From Rhodospirillales bacterium (lineage in GTDB: Bacteria; Pseudomonadota; Alphaproteobacteria; Rhodospirillales; Defluviicoccaceae), in contig JAHCKI010000090.1 of assembly GCA_026125865.1 (NCBI GenBank), positions 1 through 8,355 of the forward strand: 8,355 nucleotides of DNA. Direction: 5' to 3'. A program made the position numbers and the translations under genes. The notes beneath the pieces were generated by a model. The model was not told the DNA's origin. It saw only the letters and a program-made list of their open reading frames with translations, and did not search any database. Below are positions 7,844 through 8,355 of the stretch, piece by piece (within the stretch, counting starts at the first letter, position 1; each line of letters begins with the position of its first letter).

Positions 7844-8355
7844 ATGTCTCATCCCATCGTTCGAACGGCGCTCGTCACCGGCGCCGCAAAACGTATTGGC
7901 CGTGTCATTGCCCTGGACCTCGCCCGCCAAGGTTGGTCGATCGGTGTTCACTTCAACAGTTCGGCGGCCGATGCCGATCGGTTTGCCGCCGAGATTTGTG
8001 ACATGGGCGGCAAGGCGCGGGTCGTTGGTGCCGATTTGGCGCACGAAGACGAAGCCGAGACCCTAATCGACCGTGCCGTCGCGGCGCTGGGGCCGCTCAC
8101 CTGCCTCGTCAACAACGCCTCCGTGTTCGAGAACGATCAGTGGGAGACGGTTACCCGGGAATCCTGGGATCGGCACATGCAGGTCAACCTCCGGTCGCCG
8201 TTCGTATTGATCCAGGCGTTTGCGCGTCAGTTGCCCGCCGAGGCGAACGGGGTTGTCGTGAACATTCTCGATCAGCGGGTGTGGAACCTGACACCGTATT
8301 TCATGTCGTACACCGTCAGCAAATTGGCGCTTTGGGGACTGACCCAACAACTAGC
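7844..8355 (+). CDS. Pteridine-reductase/FolM-like short-chain dehydrogenase (3' end beyond the window)
   Basis: The gene is open to the right edge: 170 full codons are visible and the C-terminus is missing. It is a Rossmann-fold SDR with the nucleotide-binding motif TGAAKRIG (12-19), NNAS (90-93), Asn115 and the YxxxK motif Tyr156/Lys160. The TGxxxRIG form, with its Arg, suggests NADPH preference. Where most SDRs have the catalytic Ser, 13 residues before the Tyr, this protein has Asp143 (NILDQR). Leishmania pteridine reductase PTR1 has Asp181/Tyr194/Lys198, the same spacing, and E. coli FolM also has Asp there as I remember it. A dihydropteridine/dihydromonapterin or dihydrofolate reductase is therefore more likely than a generic alcohol dehydrogenase. 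The ATG at 7844 has no obvious Shine-Dalgarno and lies 49 nt after the exchanger gene. In related genomes I would expect folB nearby, but that lies outside the window. Confidence 0.85.
   Translation, partial: MSHPIVRTALVTGAAKRIGRVIALDLARQGWSIGVHFNSSAADADRFAAEICDMGGKARVVGADLAHEDEAETLIDRAVAALGPLTCLVNNASVFENDQWETVTRESWDRHMQVNLRSPFVLIQAFARQLPAEANGVVVNILDQRVWNLTPYFMSYTVSKLALWGLTQQL

Overview
This window looks like chromosomal DNA from a GC-rich Alphaproteobacterium, most likely from or near the Rhodospirillales. That placement is inferred from codon usage (strong G/C preference at third positions) and from a run of genes I recognise as conserved in that group: gpmI, an EnvC-type factor, ctpA, a divergent polysaccharide deacetylase, and rppH. 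All confidently called genes are on the + strand. I see no insertion sequence, CRISPR array, tRNA or rRNA.

Layout. Positions 1-392 are mostly AT-rich and noncoding. They end in a strong intrinsic terminator (393-425) preceded by five AAN triplets, which together resemble the 3' end of a small RNA or a 3' UTR. Positions 426-704 form a GC-rich leader upstream of gpmI (705-2351), a phosphoglycerate mutase whose signature motifs match the longer plant/trypanosomatid-like type rather than the E. coli type. A 247-nt gap (2352-2598) follows and holds four separate stem-loops. Next comes a tightly packed group: an EnvC-like LytM factor (2599-3837), the S41 protease CtpA (3834-5171, ATGA overlap), a membrane-anchored divergent polysaccharide deacetylase (5233-6291), the RNA pyrophosphohydrolase RppH (6303-6830) and a cation/calcium exchanger (6817-7794, overlapping rppH by 14 nt). 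The window ends inside a pteridine-reductase-like short-chain dehydrogenase (7844 to the edge).

How the genes fit together. EnvC-like, CtpA and the deacetylase-family protein are all exported or membrane-anchored. Together they suggest control of peptidoglycan cleavage and envelope maintenance: EnvC-type factors switch on amidases, CtpA trims periplasmic proteins including hydrolases and their partners, and the third is an envelope protein of unproven activity. RppH starts 5'-end-dependent mRNA decay, so its place here is probably operon co-inheritance. The exchanger is translationally coupled to rppH and would move Ca2+ and Na+ across the inner membrane. GpmI is glycolytic, and the SDR is probably in pterin/folate metabolism.

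The window is mainly conserved housekeeping DNA, and I do not see a clear new defence or mobile system. The points most worth a second look are the candidate sRNA/3' UTR at the left, the plant-like gpmI, the structured gpmI-envC gap, the deacetylase-family protein that lacks the expected catalytic motifs, and the Asp in place of Ser in the SDR active site.
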